The notes beneath the pieces are model-generated. The model made no database searches. It was not told the origin of the DNA and saw only the letters and a program-made list of their open reading frames with translations. This document shows positions 43,711-53,247 of a DNA stretch of 64,000 bases, one piece after another (positions within the stretch are counted from its first letter, which is position 1; each line of letters opens with the position of its first letter). Source of the stretch: CAG-877 sp045125935 (GTDB lineage Bacteria > Bacillota_I > Bacilli_A > RF39 > UBA660); NCBI GenBank assembly GCA_045125935.1, contig JBGVNW010000068.1:124001-188000 (forward strand), read 5' to 3'. A program made the translations under genes and the position numbers.

Positions 43711-43900
43711 TAGACTGTATCGATACAGAAAAACTTCATAAATGTACAAAAATGTATTGTTCGAGAACGGCGAACTGCGCTTGTCTTTGAAAGAAATTGC
43801 TCCTGATAGCATTAAATCAATGTTGCCAGATAAAACAATGATATTTAAACGAGATGACTTACATAGACTTCTTGGCGTAAATAGACTTAAAACTTATTAA
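43711..43900 (+). pseudogene. 3' fragment of a second copy of the gene at 41970
   Basis: From GACTGTATCGATACAG onward this matches 42144-42311 of the intact gene. I count about ten mismatches over about 138 bases from 43742 on, plus a one-base gap near 43736 that breaks the frame. An ATG at 43742 leaves a 52-residue frame that equals the C-terminal part of the intact protein, with a different end (VNRLKTY). The 5' part is missing. It is probably the remains of the gene that received the tnpB element. Confidence 0.78.
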
Positions 43901-43907
43901 ATGAAAA

Positions 43908-43940
43908 AAGGGTCGCTTCTAAACGACCCTTCTCTTTTAT
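43908..43940. terminator. bidirectional terminator
   Basis: AAGGGTCG and CGACCCTT stem with A-run before and T-rich run after, between convergent transcripts. Confidence 0.75.
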
Positions 43941-44665
43941 TTTATTTTTTGAAATAATCCAAATATGTCTAATATATTTTTGCTTGTAATCTCCTTCATT
44001 CGTTTATTAGCAACCACATCATAATTCTTTGCAAATATTACCTGCTTTCTCGCAGACATACTTGTTTCGGTAAGAGATAAACTGTAATATTTCAACAATT
44101 CTTTAACATCATACTTTGAACATGGTTTATTTAAAAAACCATTTAACCATAAAATATAAACATATGTTCTGTCATCATTGTATGTTTTTATAATATCATC
44201 ATTTACATATCTATCCCAATTTTTCAACATCTGCTTTGTATATAATGAAATTGCACTCGCAACATTCATATTACGAAAAATTCCTATAGAACATTTATTA
44301 CTTGTTATTGAATATTTTCTATCGAAAGTATTAAAATCTTTTATTCTACTTTCTATCAAATCATTTGGAAATATTATATCATCGTCGGCGGTAATTATTA
44401 TATCATCATCGCCAAGATATTGTAAAATAGGAAAGACTTTTTTCATTGTCTTTGTATTTTCGCCATCCACCCAGTTTATAATAAGTCTTTCATCAGATTC
44501 AAAATATGTAACCAAATCTTTCGGAAGGTCAATATTTACAAATTCAGATTTGCTCAAATTAAGATATACTCTATCTGGTTGAACGGTATTATCCATTATA
44601 CTTTCAATAACTTTTTTAACATATCCAATCCTCTTAATCCACGATGTTATAGATACAACTATCAT
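43937..44665 (-). CDS. GT-A-type glycosyltransferase
   Basis: 242 residues. The N-terminal strand VVSITSWIKRIGYVKKVIESI and the donor-site segment DIIITADDDIIFP (DxD-type metal site near residue 94) are those of family-2-like glycosyltransferases found in Bacteroidetes gene clusters. A W-x-N-G-F acceptor-region block follows. It would transfer a sugar onto phage DNA, virion protein or host glycan; which is unknown. It is a paralogue of the N-terminal half of the next gene. Confidence 0.72.
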   Translation of the reverse strand: MIVVSITSWIKRIGYVKKVIESIMDNTVQPDRVYLNLSKSEFVNIDLPKDLVTYFESDERLIINWVDGENTKTMKKVFPILQYLGDDDIIITADDDIIFPNDLIESRIKDFNTFDRKYSITSNKCSIGIFRNMNVASAISLYTKQMLKNWDRYVNDDIIKTYNDDRTYVYILWLNGFLNKPCSKYDVKELLKYYSLSLTETSMSARKQVIFAKNYDVVANKRMKEITSKNILDIFGLFQKIK

Positions 44666-44701
44666 TGTTTGTAAATTTTTTATATTAGTTTATCAAAAAA
44701 A

Positions 44702-46366
44702 TTATTTTCTTATTTTTTTCCAAATATATGTTCCATCAGGTTTATATTCTTTAACAATAGTTCCATTTCTAATACCTTCTCGCAATTTTTGAATCATTGA
44801 TGTTTTGTTTAAATTATCTTTGGGATTAATATTATCAGACATTTTATTACCAAAATATATGCGATCTAAAATATCAAAGTGATTGAATTTTATTAGAGGA
44901 ATATCAATAGTGCTCCATTTTGCATTTAATATACCATCTTCTAAATCTCTTTTTGTTTTTACCTCTTTTTTATATATACATTTCTCTGGATTTTCTTCAG
45001 AACATCTCCAAGGAACAAATACTTCATCATCTTGTTGATATATATTAAAATATGCCAAATCCATATTGAAAGGATGTTCTATGTGGCTAAAATTATTAAC
45101 CATATTCAAAAAATTATTTTTATTAAATACAAACGGAACATGTGAACAATAATTTTTTTTACAACTTTTACCAAAATGTTTTATACAATCAATAGCATTC
45201 AACACACCATCTCCCCACACATTTCCTCTTTTATATTTAAAAACATCTTTCTTAACATACTTACTATGCTTACAGTCCTCATATGTAAATGGGTTTAAAG
45301 CATATGTATCATCCCAATGTATAATTGCCTCTTCACAATCTATGTTTTCAAAAGCATATTTTACTCTATTTGTATTATCGGCAAATCTTCCAACACTTGT
45401 ATTTTTAGCAATTTCCAATCGTGGCAAAACCATTATATCAATATTTTCACAATCCAATTCTATAGGTTTATCACTAATGATATGTATAATATGCTTCTCT
45501 GTAAAAAATTTATTAATACCTGTTATACAATATTTAAGTTCTCTATTATCGTTTTGTGGATCATCAGAAAATTCCGCAATATATGGTATAAAAATATGAT
45601 GTAAATTATTTCTATTATAGAAATTAAATGAATTTTTATAATCTGTTCCAGTCACTTCATTTATTCTATTAATATGGAGATTCATTAAATCTTCTCTTCT
45701 TACATATCTATTTAATTTTCCACTAGGTTCAACTTCATTATAAACACACTTTTTAGCAATTTCAACAGTATCATAATATTTACATTCTTGTGGTATATAT
45801 CCATTCAACCATTCTAACATTGCATAACAAGTGTCATCATTATTACTTCGCAAAAGCATTTCATCAATATATTCTTCCCAATGATTCATCATTTTTTTAG
45901 TAAAAAGACAACCTGCACCCAAATTACCTAACATCTTATTCCTCTTATATATGTAAGATTTATTCTTATTGTTTATGCCAGATATCGGTTGATAATGTGT
46001 TTTATACTCTTCAACTCTCTTCTCTACATAATCTAACGGATACATTATATCATCATCCACAGGAATAATAATATCGTAATCATTAAGATATTTAAGAACT
46101 GGGAATACTTTTTTCATAGTTTTTGTATTCTTACCTTCAACCCAGTTAAGTATAAGTTTCTCATTTGTATTAAAGTATTTAACCAAATCTTTTGGTATAT
46201 CCAATTCTCTATTTGGAAATTCTTCTACACTTAAACTTAAATAAAAACGATCTGGTTGAAGTGTTCCTCGCATAATATTTTCAACAACAGGTTTGACATT
46301 ATTAATCCTCTTAATCCAAGATGTCATACAAACAATTATTTTAGAATCCATTTTATGTACTTTCAT
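44702..46366 (-). CDS. two-domain glycosyltransferase (GT-A plus Stealth-like domain)
   Basis: 554 residues. Residues 1-230 parallel the gene at 43937 (CMTSWIKRINNVKPVVENI, DIIIPVDDDIMYP). Residues about 250-500 form a second domain with IFIPYIAEFSDDPQNDNRELKYC, IIHWDDTYALNP (a W-x-D-D pair) and VPFVFNKN. These resemble Stealth/capsule phosphotransferase-type proteins and the gene at 53855. Fusion of two transferase modules suggests a two-step glycan modification. ATG codons at 46366 and 46351 are possible starts. Confidence 0.66.
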   Translation of the reverse strand: MKVHKMDSKIIVCMTSWIKRINNVKPVVENIMRGTLQPDRFYLSLSVEEFPNRELDIPKDLVKYFNTNEKLILNWVEGKNTKTMKKVFPVLKYLNDYDIIIPVDDDIMYPLDYVEKRVEEYKTHYQPISGINNKNKSYIYKRNKMLGNLGAGCLFTKKMMNHWEEYIDEMLLRSNNDDTCYAMLEWLNGYIPQECKYYDTVEIAKKCVYNEVEPSGKLNRYVRREDLMNLHINRINEVTGTDYKNSFNFYNRNNLHHIFIPYIAEFSDDPQNDNRELKYCITGINKFFTEKHIIHIISDKPIELDCENIDIMVLPRLEIAKNTSVGRFADNTNRVKYAFENIDCEEAIIHWDDTYALNPFTYEDCKHSKYVKKDVFKYKRGNVWGDGVLNAIDCIKHFGKSCKKNYCSHVPFVFNKNNFLNMVNNFSHIEHPFNMDLAYFNIYQQDDEVFVPWRCSEENPEKCIYKKEVKTKRDLEDGILNAKWSTIDIPLIKFNHFDILDRIYFGNKMSDNINPKDNLNKTSMIQKLREGIRNGTIVKEYKPDGTYIWKKIRK

Positions 46367-46520
46367 GTATTTAAATATAAAAATAACAAATAAATTATTT
46401 TATAATATTATAATATATATTTATGCGGTTTTTTGAATAAATGTTATATAAAAAATATCTGTTAATTTTACAAAGTTAAGTATTTTTAAAAACTTTCCTA
46501 ACAATGCCAAATTATAAAAA

Positions 46521-46552
46521 AACTCGCTTAAAGTATTGACTTTAAACGAGTT
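46521..46552 (-). terminator. Rho-independent terminator
   Basis: AACTCG(T/C)TTAAAGT inverted stem; on the minus strand it is followed by TTTTTTA, after the gene at 46596. Confidence 0.75.
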
Positions 46553-46595
46553 AATATTTTTTAATAATTATCACTAACTTTATACTGTGTTAATA

Positions 46596-47594
46596 TTATG
46601 AAATCGTGAAACCTTTCGCAGTGATTTGGGTAATCTCTGCTTCCGTAAGTAGATCCTTTGTGGTGGAACTTAACTTGATTGTAGCACTTGGCAATCCATT
46701 GCTTGCTCGGTCGTATGAATATGTGATAAGGCTATCAATTAGTGATTGTCTGTTTTCGTTGCTTCCTGTTCCCCATATTACAGCATCATTGAGGTCGATT
46801 GTAGTCGCTGATGATTTGCCTATATTTTTGATGAGTACAAAAACTAATGCATCACAAGAAGAGAATATGTAGTCCGTATATTCTACACTGCTCATATCTA
46901 TCGATGCAATGTGTGTCAATGATGTGCAATTTTGGAACATAAAACCCATATTTTCTGCTTTGCTTGTATCAAGTTGTGGAATAGATGTTAAAGCAAAACA
47001 ATCTTTAAACATTGCTTCCATATTTACCACATTGCTTGTATCAAGTTGTGGGATGCTTTGCAATGCAAAGCAAGAATCAAACATTGAATTCATGTATTCC
47101 ACATTGCTTGTATCAAGTTGTGGGATGGTTGTTAATGCCGTACAATAACTGAACATCTCATCCATGTATTCCACATTGCTTGTGTCAAGTTGTGGGATAG
47201 ATACCAATGATGAACAACCAGAGAACATACCATTCATACTTATCACATTGCTTGTGTCAATTAATGGCATATATTTGACCCAAAAGTTGTTTGAATAGTA
47301 ATAATCAGCAGATTCATTGTTCGCATCCCACGCATCAAACAATGCTTGAGAATACTCCAAGTCATCGTAGAATTGATTCTCTACACTCTTGATTTCTTCG
47401 TTAGTGTATCCTATCTCGGTAAGTCGTGCGAAACTATTGGTGCTTACATTGCCACCACCACCACTAATCCCACTTATAGCACTTGCCCAAGTAGTTATAT
47501 CTCCTTCAATAGTACAACCTTTATCTATAATTGCTTGCTTAATAGCATCGGTACTATTTTTTAATATTTGTAAATTTTCACTAATTGTTGCCAT
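46596..47594 (-). CDS. fibre-cluster protein with DUF285-type repeats
   Basis: 332 residues from the ATG at 47594 (MATISENLQIL); an ATG at 47600 that overlaps the upstream stop is possible. The N-terminus TDAIKQAIIDKGCTI is the fibre-type helical motif seen at 30202. Residues about 110-250 hold five or six copies of a 23-residue repeat MF..C..L.SIPQLDTSNVEYM, the DUF285 class. A short C-terminal domain follows. Probably a receptor-binding module. Confidence 0.68.
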   Translation of the reverse strand: MATISENLQILKNSTDAIKQAIIDKGCTIEGDITTWASAISGISGGGGNVSTNSFARLTEIGYTNEEIKSVENQFYDDLEYSQALFDAWDANNESADYYYSNNFWVKYMPLIDTSNVISMNGMFSGCSSLVSIPQLDTSNVEYMDEMFSYCTALTTIPQLDTSNVEYMNSMFDSCFALQSIPQLDTSNVVNMEAMFKDCFALTSIPQLDTSKAENMGFMFQNCTSLTHIASIDMSSVEYTDYIFSSCDALVFVLIKNIGKSSATTIDLNDAVIWGTGSNENRQSLIDSLITYSYDRASNGLPSATIKLSSTTKDLLTEAEITQITAKGFTIS

Positions 47595-47599
47595 AATCA

Positions 47600-50356
47600 T
47601 TAACCATTAAATTTGTAAATATATTTACTATCACTTTCTGGAGTTATTACAACATTGGTAAACTCATATGCTGCAGTAAGTGTTTCATCTATCTTGGTAT
47701 TGCCTTTACTAATATGACAAATTAATGTTTGATCCCCTTTTGATGGGTGATAGTAATCCGCTGTAATTGTAATATCACTCTCTACTGGGTATAGACTATA
47801 AAAATAATTCCATTCTGCTGCTCTTGTTGGTAAACCATATGAAATTGGATTTTCTTCCTGTTGAGTATTTGCACCGCCGCTAATAATACTTTCAAGAACA
47901 CTATTAATATCTCCAACTAATCCATCAACATATGTTTTATCAACTTTCTCACTCAACTTATGTTCACCCGCCACAAAATCTTTTGCATAAACTGCTTCAG
48001 AAGCGACTTTCATACCAATATTACCACTTTCGTCGGCGATATTGAGTTCGCCTGTTTCATCCTCTGATACTGGCACATTATTTATGGAAGAATAGTCAAT
48101 AGTCTTCAAGTCATATTCTGTAGCATAGTTTCTATTGTTTACCCATTCTTTTGATGCATAACCATCTAATGAAGGTATATCTTCTGTTTTAGCATAACCA
48201 TCTAAACTTGGAATATCACTTGTTTTAGCATATCCATCAAGGGAGGGTATATCTTCTGTTTTAGCAAATTCATCAAAATTAGGAAGGTCTTCTGACTTAA
48301 CCAAACCGTCTAACGAAGGGATATCTTCTGTCTTAACATATCCATCAAGACTTGGAATATCAGAAGCATTTGCTTTTTCAGATAGTTTATGTTCACCTGC
48401 TATTACATCAGTTACTCTCAAACCTTCTTCATTGATTTGGAAACCCACATTGCCCGATTCATCAACGAAGTTTATCATTCCGCTATCATCAATATGAATA
48501 GGAGAATCTTGAATATCGTTAAAAGATATTTCCAATAAATCTTCTTGATGAGCATATCCTTGTGATTCCACCCAATTTCTTGATGCCAAATGAGAAATGT
48601 TCTGATGTTCTGTTAAGAAACCTTTATCGTTTAATTCGGTTTCAGTTACATATTCTTCAGGAATTTCTAAAACAGGTACATCATTAATTGTGATGAAACC
48701 ACTGTCATTTGTTAATTCAGATGTTTTAGTTGGAACAGTAACTTCAGGAACTTCATCAATAGTAATGAATTTTGAATCATTCTCTAATTCAGATACCTTT
48801 GTAGGAACTGTTGGTAATTCTGCTTTAGTTGCAAGATGTGATATATCTTGATGTTCTGTTAAATAACCCTTATCATTTTCCAATTCAGATACCTTTGTTG
48901 GAACAGTAACTTCAGGAACATCATTAATTGTAATGAAACCACTATCATTTGTCAAATCAGATGTCTTTGTAGGCAATTCAGATTTTTCTGCTAAATGAGA
49001 AATATCTTGATGTTCTTTAAGGAATCCCTGTTCATTTACCCATTGTTCAGTAGCGAATCCGTCAAGACTAACTTGACCACCCGTTACTGCTTCGGTAATC
49101 TTCTTATCAACAGTTGATTTATTATAATAGTTATCCTCAACAAATGATTTATCTGCTTTACTTGAAAGTATATGTTCAGGTGTTACCACATCCTTTGCAA
49201 TAATACCTTCTTCGGTAACTTTTAATCCAATATAACCTGTTTCATCAACAAATGTAATTGAACCCGCTTCACCATCTACAATAGGATTATCCTTAATTGT
49301 ATAGAAGTTGATATTGTCGGTATATTCTTGAGCATCTGTTAATACCTTTGCATCTGCTGCTTTATATGCTACATCAAGATTAGTTATATCTGTCGCATTC
49401 TTCTGAATTGCGGTGTTCATTGCAGATGCATCTTCTGGATGTGATTTAATCCATGCAGACATTTCAGCAAGTGTATCATACGCATCAGTTGCTGTTTCAG
49501 AAACTAATGTTTCAGTTAATACTTCAACAGCAATATCTCTAACTGATTTATCAGCATCTGTATCTATAAGTGTATTTACCTTTCCTTGTAATTCGGTAAC
49601 AACAGACATATCAACCAAATCAGACACTTCATCTTTGGTTGCATAGTTTTCTAATGTAGTATTTACATAAGATTCAGTTGCATAACCATCTAATGAAGGT
49701 ATATCTGATTTATCCGCTTTTTGAGAAAGTGTATGACCATCAGCAATAACATCCTTTACATAAAGTCCATCTTCTTCTAATTGCAAACCAATATAACCAT
49801 TTTCATCAACGAATAATAGTTTACCATCACCGTTATTTACTATTGGGTTATCTTTGATATTATAGAAGTCAATGTTAGATACTTCTTCTTTTGTTGCCAA
49901 ATGTGAAATGTCTTGATGCTCTGTTAAATAGTTTTTATCTTCTACCCATTCTTCAGTAGCATATCCTGTTAAATCAACTTTACCTTCTGTTGCTGCTTTG
50001 GTAATTTCAGCAGTTACCCAAGATTCTTTAGCATAACCATTCAATGCCGATGAATCAATCTTATCAGTGAGTTTATGATTACCTGCAATAAAATCAACTG
50101 AATGAATACCATCTGCATCTATTTTAGCAATGATATTACCTGCTTCATCAACTATATTTAACTCTCCACTTCCATCTTGTAGAAATGGATTATCCTTCAA
50201 ACTATCAAATGTGATATTATCTACTCTTTGTGAGAGTTCATTTGTCACATTAGGAGATATTGGAACATACCCAAGTGCTTTGAATATGTTCTCAGTATTT
50301 AATTCTCCTGATATTTGAAGTAGTTTATCTTGTAATTGTATATAAAATGTTGCCAT
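47600..50356 (-). CDS. long repetitive tail fibre protein
   Basis: 918 residues. It holds at least five copies of a beta module with consensus (N/D)PI...G.L.FVDE.G.IGL...(E/D)G(L/I)..KDV(I/V)AG.HKLS.KA. Between them are repeated ATEEWVEDKNYLTEHQDISHLA and IPSLDGYAKTED blocks. The C-terminal 90 residues form a separate tip domain (YYHPSKGDQTLICHIS). It resembles a long side-tail fibre built from triple-helix and coil repeats. The internal repeats make it prone to recombination. Confidence 0.72.
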   Translation of the reverse strand: MATFYIQLQDKLLQISGELNTENIFKALGYVPISPNVTNELSQRVDNITFDSLKDNPFLQDGSGELNIVDEAGNIIAKIDADGIHSVDFIAGNHKLTDKIDSSALNGYAKESWVTAEITKAATEGKVDLTGYATEEWVEDKNYLTEHQDISHLATKEEVSNIDFYNIKDNPIVNNGDGKLLFVDENGYIGLQLEEDGLYVKDVIADGHTLSQKADKSDIPSLDGYATESYVNTTLENYATKDEVSDLVDMSVVTELQGKVNTLIDTDADKSVRDIAVEVLTETLVSETATDAYDTLAEMSAWIKSHPEDASAMNTAIQKNATDITNLDVAYKAADAKVLTDAQEYTDNINFYTIKDNPIVDGEAGSITFVDETGYIGLKVTEEGIIAKDVVTPEHILSSKADKSFVEDNYYNKSTVDKKITEAVTGGQVSLDGFATEQWVNEQGFLKEHQDISHLAEKSELPTKTSDLTNDSGFITINDVPEVTVPTKVSELENDKGYLTEHQDISHLATKAELPTVPTKVSELENDSKFITIDEVPEVTVPTKTSELTNDSGFITINDVPVLEIPEEYVTETELNDKGFLTEHQNISHLASRNWVESQGYAHQEDLLEISFNDIQDSPIHIDDSGMINFVDESGNVGFQINEEGLRVTDVIAGEHKLSEKANASDIPSLDGYVKTEDIPSLDGLVKSEDLPNFDEFAKTEDIPSLDGYAKTSDIPSLDGYAKTEDIPSLDGYASKEWVNNRNYATEYDLKTIDYSSINNVPVSEDETGELNIADESGNIGMKVASEAVYAKDFVAGEHKLSEKVDKTYVDGLVGDINSVLESIISGGANTQQEENPISYGLPTRAAEWNYFYSLYPVESDITITADYYHPSKGDQTLICHISKGNTKIDETLTAAYEFTNVVITPESDSKYIYKFNG

Positions 50357-50370
50357 ATATTAAATTGGTA

Positions 50371-51318
50371 TTATCTTATGTCACCGCTACAAATGTGTGT
50401 GACTCTATTTTGGGGATAATCAAATGGTATATTTTTAGAATTAGCAAATTCACCAAGTTTAATCAAAGCATTTTTTATTGCTGTATGAGATTGGGTTTCG
50501 TGTGTAAATACAACAAAACAATTCCAAGTATTCATAAACATCTTATTTGAATATCTTCTTTCTAATTCTGCTGTTATATCACCTGTATTACTTGGTGTGT
50601 GATATGGTGTTCCAGCAACCACAAGACTAAATCCAGCACCATTAAACCAATCCAGTCTCAAATCTGTACGATAAAATACTAATCCATTTGTGTAATCTGA
50701 AATATGGTCATTTTCCATACCATTTTTTTCATACAAAAAAGTAACATTTTCTTCTGAAAAATGATATGAGGTTCTTGCATCATCTGCACTCAAAAATCCT
50801 AATGCACCAAGTTTAGCATCACGCATACCTGTAATAGCATTTTTACTACCATAAAATTGATGTAATCTTGGCATTCTATCTATTGCCTCAAGTGAACCTG
50901 TTAGTTTGAAAATAATATCTACCATCGATTCCCAATCTGCAAGTCCTTGTTCATATGATGAATTTTGGTAATTACCACCATTAAAAGAATGCAAACCCCA
51001 TTTTAACCAATTTGCAGTTTCGCCACCTAATTCTTTCTGATATTTAGTAGACACACTTGATGGTTTAGTTTGTAAATATAGAGAAAAAACAAAACCATAT
51101 TTTTCGTGCATTTCTTTAAGCATCGCAAGAAAAGAATTATCCCAAGCACTATTCAAAGAACCTGATGCCAATGCATTTATTGTTGATGTTACATCATCAA
51201 ACGACATATGAATACATTGAGAGTTTAATTTATTAGAATTAATCAAAATTTTATCCTCTATATTATTCAAATGTTCTGCATTTAATACCTGTCCGTCTGT
51301 AAAAATTTGTTTATTCAT
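50371..51318 (-). CDS. appendage protein with NodB-like polysaccharide deacetylase domain
   Basis: 315 residues. Residues 1-28 (IFTDGQVLNAEHLNNIEDKI) are a fibre attachment module. Then CIHMSFDDV (D41, D42) gives the first catalytic block of carbohydrate esterase family 4, LKWGLHSFNG (H110) the histidine block, and WNCFVVFTHE near 270 the last block. The second His of the usual HxxxH is not evident. It would remove acetyl groups from a surface glycan at the tail tip, as some phage tailspikes do. Activity is inferred. Confidence 0.58.
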   Translation of the reverse strand: MNKQIFTDGQVLNAEHLNNIEDKILINSNKLNSQCIHMSFDDVTSTINALASGSLNSAWDNSFLAMLKEMHEKYGFVFSLYLQTKPSSVSTKYQKELGGETANWLKWGLHSFNGGNYQNSSYEQGLADWESMVDIIFKLTGSLEAIDRMPRLHQFYGSKNAITGMRDAKLGALGFLSADDARTSYHFSEENVTFLYEKNGMENDHISDYTNGLVFYRTDLRLDWFNGAGFSLVVAGTPYHTPSNTGDITAELERRYSNKMFMNTWNCFVVFTHETQSHTAIKNALIKLGEFANSKNIPFDYPQNRVTHICSGDIR

Positions 51319-51335
51319 AATTTATAGTTTTGTTT

Positions 51336-52109
51336 TTATGAGATTATGAAATTATTTTTAATTGTTTCAATTTCATCTGCTGTAAAGTCAGTAGTACCAC
51401 CATCATTCTTAAATGCAATAAATAAGTATTTAACTTCTGAAGGTATTACTTTAGATGCAGTTTCCCACTTCTTCATTGTAAACACTTGGTCACTTTGGTT
51501 TGCTTTTGTATCAGTATTATTTGCAAATGCTATTGTTGAATAGTATACAGCTTTACCTTCAAATGGTTGATTTAATGTTATTGTTTCCCCTCCATTAACC
51601 TTTAACACATATCCAACACTTACTGCACGACCCTTAACATCTTTTGGTTTGAAAGGAGAATCACCATTAAATGCTTTGCCTATAATAAATTGCATATCTG
51701 CAATGTTATCAACAACTACTGCATCACCATTTACAAATGTAAGAGTAGTGCCTGCGCCTGGTGTTTCAGGTTCCTCTGGTTTTACTGGTGTATCTGGTTC
51801 ATCCTCACCTATATTCTCATTAATAGTAGCAACAACAATTCTCACATTACCTGTAACCTCTGCAATAGAAATTGTCATAACATTATCTACCACAGTTGGT
51901 GTAATAACCTCACCACCCATAGTTACAGAATATGTACCAAATGTATATCCCTCATCAAGAGTAATTGTCCAATTTACACTCGAATTCTTATCAACAAAAT
52001 TCGGAATGTCAAATGTAGCACCACTACCAATGCTTTTAGAAATTATGTAGGTACTTAATGTACCAATGTTTGCAGAACTGAAGTCTGCCCCTTTAATTGT
52101 TATTATCAT
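51336..52109 (-). CDS. beta-rich fibre-cluster protein
   Basis: 257 residues. The N-terminal 100 residues are an Ig-like or repeat-type module (TLDEGYTFGTYSVTMGGEVI), a Pro/Glu linker follows (DEPDTPVKPEEPETPG), and a second beta domain ends the protein. Similar modules are common in Bacteroidetes phage adhesins. Function unknown. Confidence 0.58.
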   Translation of the reverse strand: MIITIKGADFSSANIGTLSTYIISKSIGSGATFDIPNFVDKNSSVNWTITLDEGYTFGTYSVTMGGEVITPTVVDNVMTISIAEVTGNVRIVVATINENIGEDEPDTPVKPEEPETPGAGTTLTFVNGDAVVVDNIADMQFIIGKAFNGDSPFKPKDVKGRAVSVGYVLKVNGGETITLNQPFEGKAVYYSTIAFANNTDTKANQSDQVFTMKKWETASKVIPSEVKYLFIAFKNDGGTTDFTADEIETIKNNFIIS

Positions 52110-52133
52110 ATTTTTATTATAATTTTTATTTTA

Positions 52134-52511
52134 TTATTTTTGTCCTAATAACATTTGACCTAAAATAGCAGTTCCAAGCAATGCGGAAATAGTCGCTCCA
52201 CCTTCTTCTGTTTCACTACCATCCAAAATAATAACAAGAGCACCCATAGCAATCTTACCTTCAGCATATGCAGTATCATACTCATCTTGTGTACCTACAA
52301 ATACTCTACTTTGAAGAACATCATCTACATATGGCTTTTCAGCAAGATTAGAAATATCACCATCACCAAGAATAGATTGTCCATTTATCGTCTTAATATT
52401 GCTTCCACTAATTAAAGAATCTTGCTTCCCATCAACAACTTGTGATAATTTATCATGATAATGCTGTATATTGTCAAATGTTACTAACTTTTTTTCAGTT
52501 AATACACTCAT
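52134..52511 (-). CDS. small fibre protein with collar motif
   Basis: 125 residues. It has the motif ALIxx-NIKTINGQSILGDGDISN near residue 40, shared with the fibre at 34704. An N-terminal anchor-like segment (LVTFDNIQHYHDKLSQVV) parallels the YLDLxGLxKYDE anchors. Probably a short fibre or adaptor. Confidence 0.6.
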   Translation of the reverse strand: MSVLTEKKLVTFDNIQHYHDKLSQVVDGKQDSLISGSNIKTINGQSILGDGDISNLAEKPYVDDVLQSRVFVGTQDEYDTAYAEGKIAMGALVIILDGSETEEGGATISALLGTAILGQMLLGQK

Positions 52512-52580
52512 ATTTTTATGAAATTTTAATCGTATTTTTTAATGGTGCCACATAATTATGCAGTACCATAACATTATTCA

Positions 52581-52781
52581 TTATGCAAACAAGCCATCAA
52601 TGTCATCGTTTGTAGCATACTCCAAGTCGTCTGCCTGAAGTGCAGTAGCACCAGCTGTGGCACCTGAACGAATTGTCTCCAAGTCAGAAATAACATCCTG
52701 CTTTGTAGTCAATACATTATTTTTAAGATTCTCATGATATCTATTTAAACCTGTGATATCAACAATTAATTTGTTCTCCAT
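52581..52781 (-). CDS. very small fibre-anchor protein
   Basis: 66 residues consisting of an anchor (LIVDITGLNRYHENLKNNVL) and an ending (IRSGATAGATALQADDLEYATNDDIDGLFA) that is close to the end of the next protein. It is one of a tandem pair of adaptor-like proteins. Function unknown. Confidence 0.58.
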   Translation of the reverse strand: MENKLIVDITGLNRYHENLKNNVLTTKQDVISDLETIRSGATAGATALQADDLEYATNDDIDGLFA

Positions 52782-52824
52782 ATTTTTTTATTTTTTATTA
52801 TATTTGTATAATCGATAATTTGTT

Positions 52825-53067
52825 TTATTTAAAAATACCATCTATATCCCCATCAGTTACAAAACCTAAATCTTCTTCTTGAAGTGCTGTAGCACCCTTA
52901 TTTGCATTAGATCTTATAGTATCCAAATCAGAAATCCTTTCCTTTATCTCATTCACTTTATCATCTATATTATCCGATAAAGCATCACGAACAGATGATA
53001 TGTACTTTTTAACAAGTTCATCATATTTCTTTAACCCATCATAGTCTAAATATCTCGATTTGTCCAT
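52825..53067 (-). CDS. very small fibre-anchor protein
   Basis: 80 residues from the ATG at 53067 (an ATG at 53073 would add two). Start RYLDYDGLKKYDELVKKYI, end IRSNANKGATALQEEDLGFV-type, paralogous to the gene at 52581. The minus-strand late motif at 53106 lies 38 bases upstream, so this is the first gene of the 53.1-43.9 kb leftward region. Confidence 0.6.
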   Translation of the reverse strand: MDKSRYLDYDGLKKYDELVKKYISSVRDALSDNIDDKVNEIKERISDLDTIRSNANKGATALQEEDLGFVTDGDIDGIFK

Positions 53068-53105
53068 TATCATATTTACTATTTTATATAAATGTTTTAC
53101 TTAAA

Positions 53106-53113
53106 TATTTATG
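53106..53113 (-). promoter_or_regulatory. CATAAATA late-type motif, minus strand
   Basis: AAACATAAATATTTAAG on the minus strand, 38 bases before the ATG at 53067. Confidence 0.5.
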
Positions 53114-53168
53114 TTTAAATAGGACAATCTGAATTTTTATATTTTTAAAATTTTTAAAAATAAATTTA

Positions 53169-53176
53169 CATAAATA
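53169..53176 (+). promoter_or_regulatory. CATAAATA late-type motif
   Basis: TTTACATAAATATAATA, 71 bases before the ATG of the sigma-like gene; if real, the sigma gene may be autoregulated. Confidence 0.45.
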
Positions 53177-53247
53177 TAATACAAATTTCCTAAACATATT
53201 ATTCGTGGTCTAAACATCCACACATATACAATAAAAAATAATATAAC

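Noticed and set aside
42320..43720. Group I intron (IStron-type) split of the gene at 41970
   Set aside because: The left copy is complete with its own stop and terminator and the right piece is frameshifted, so splicing would not rebuild a gene. A plain insertion or recombination fits better.
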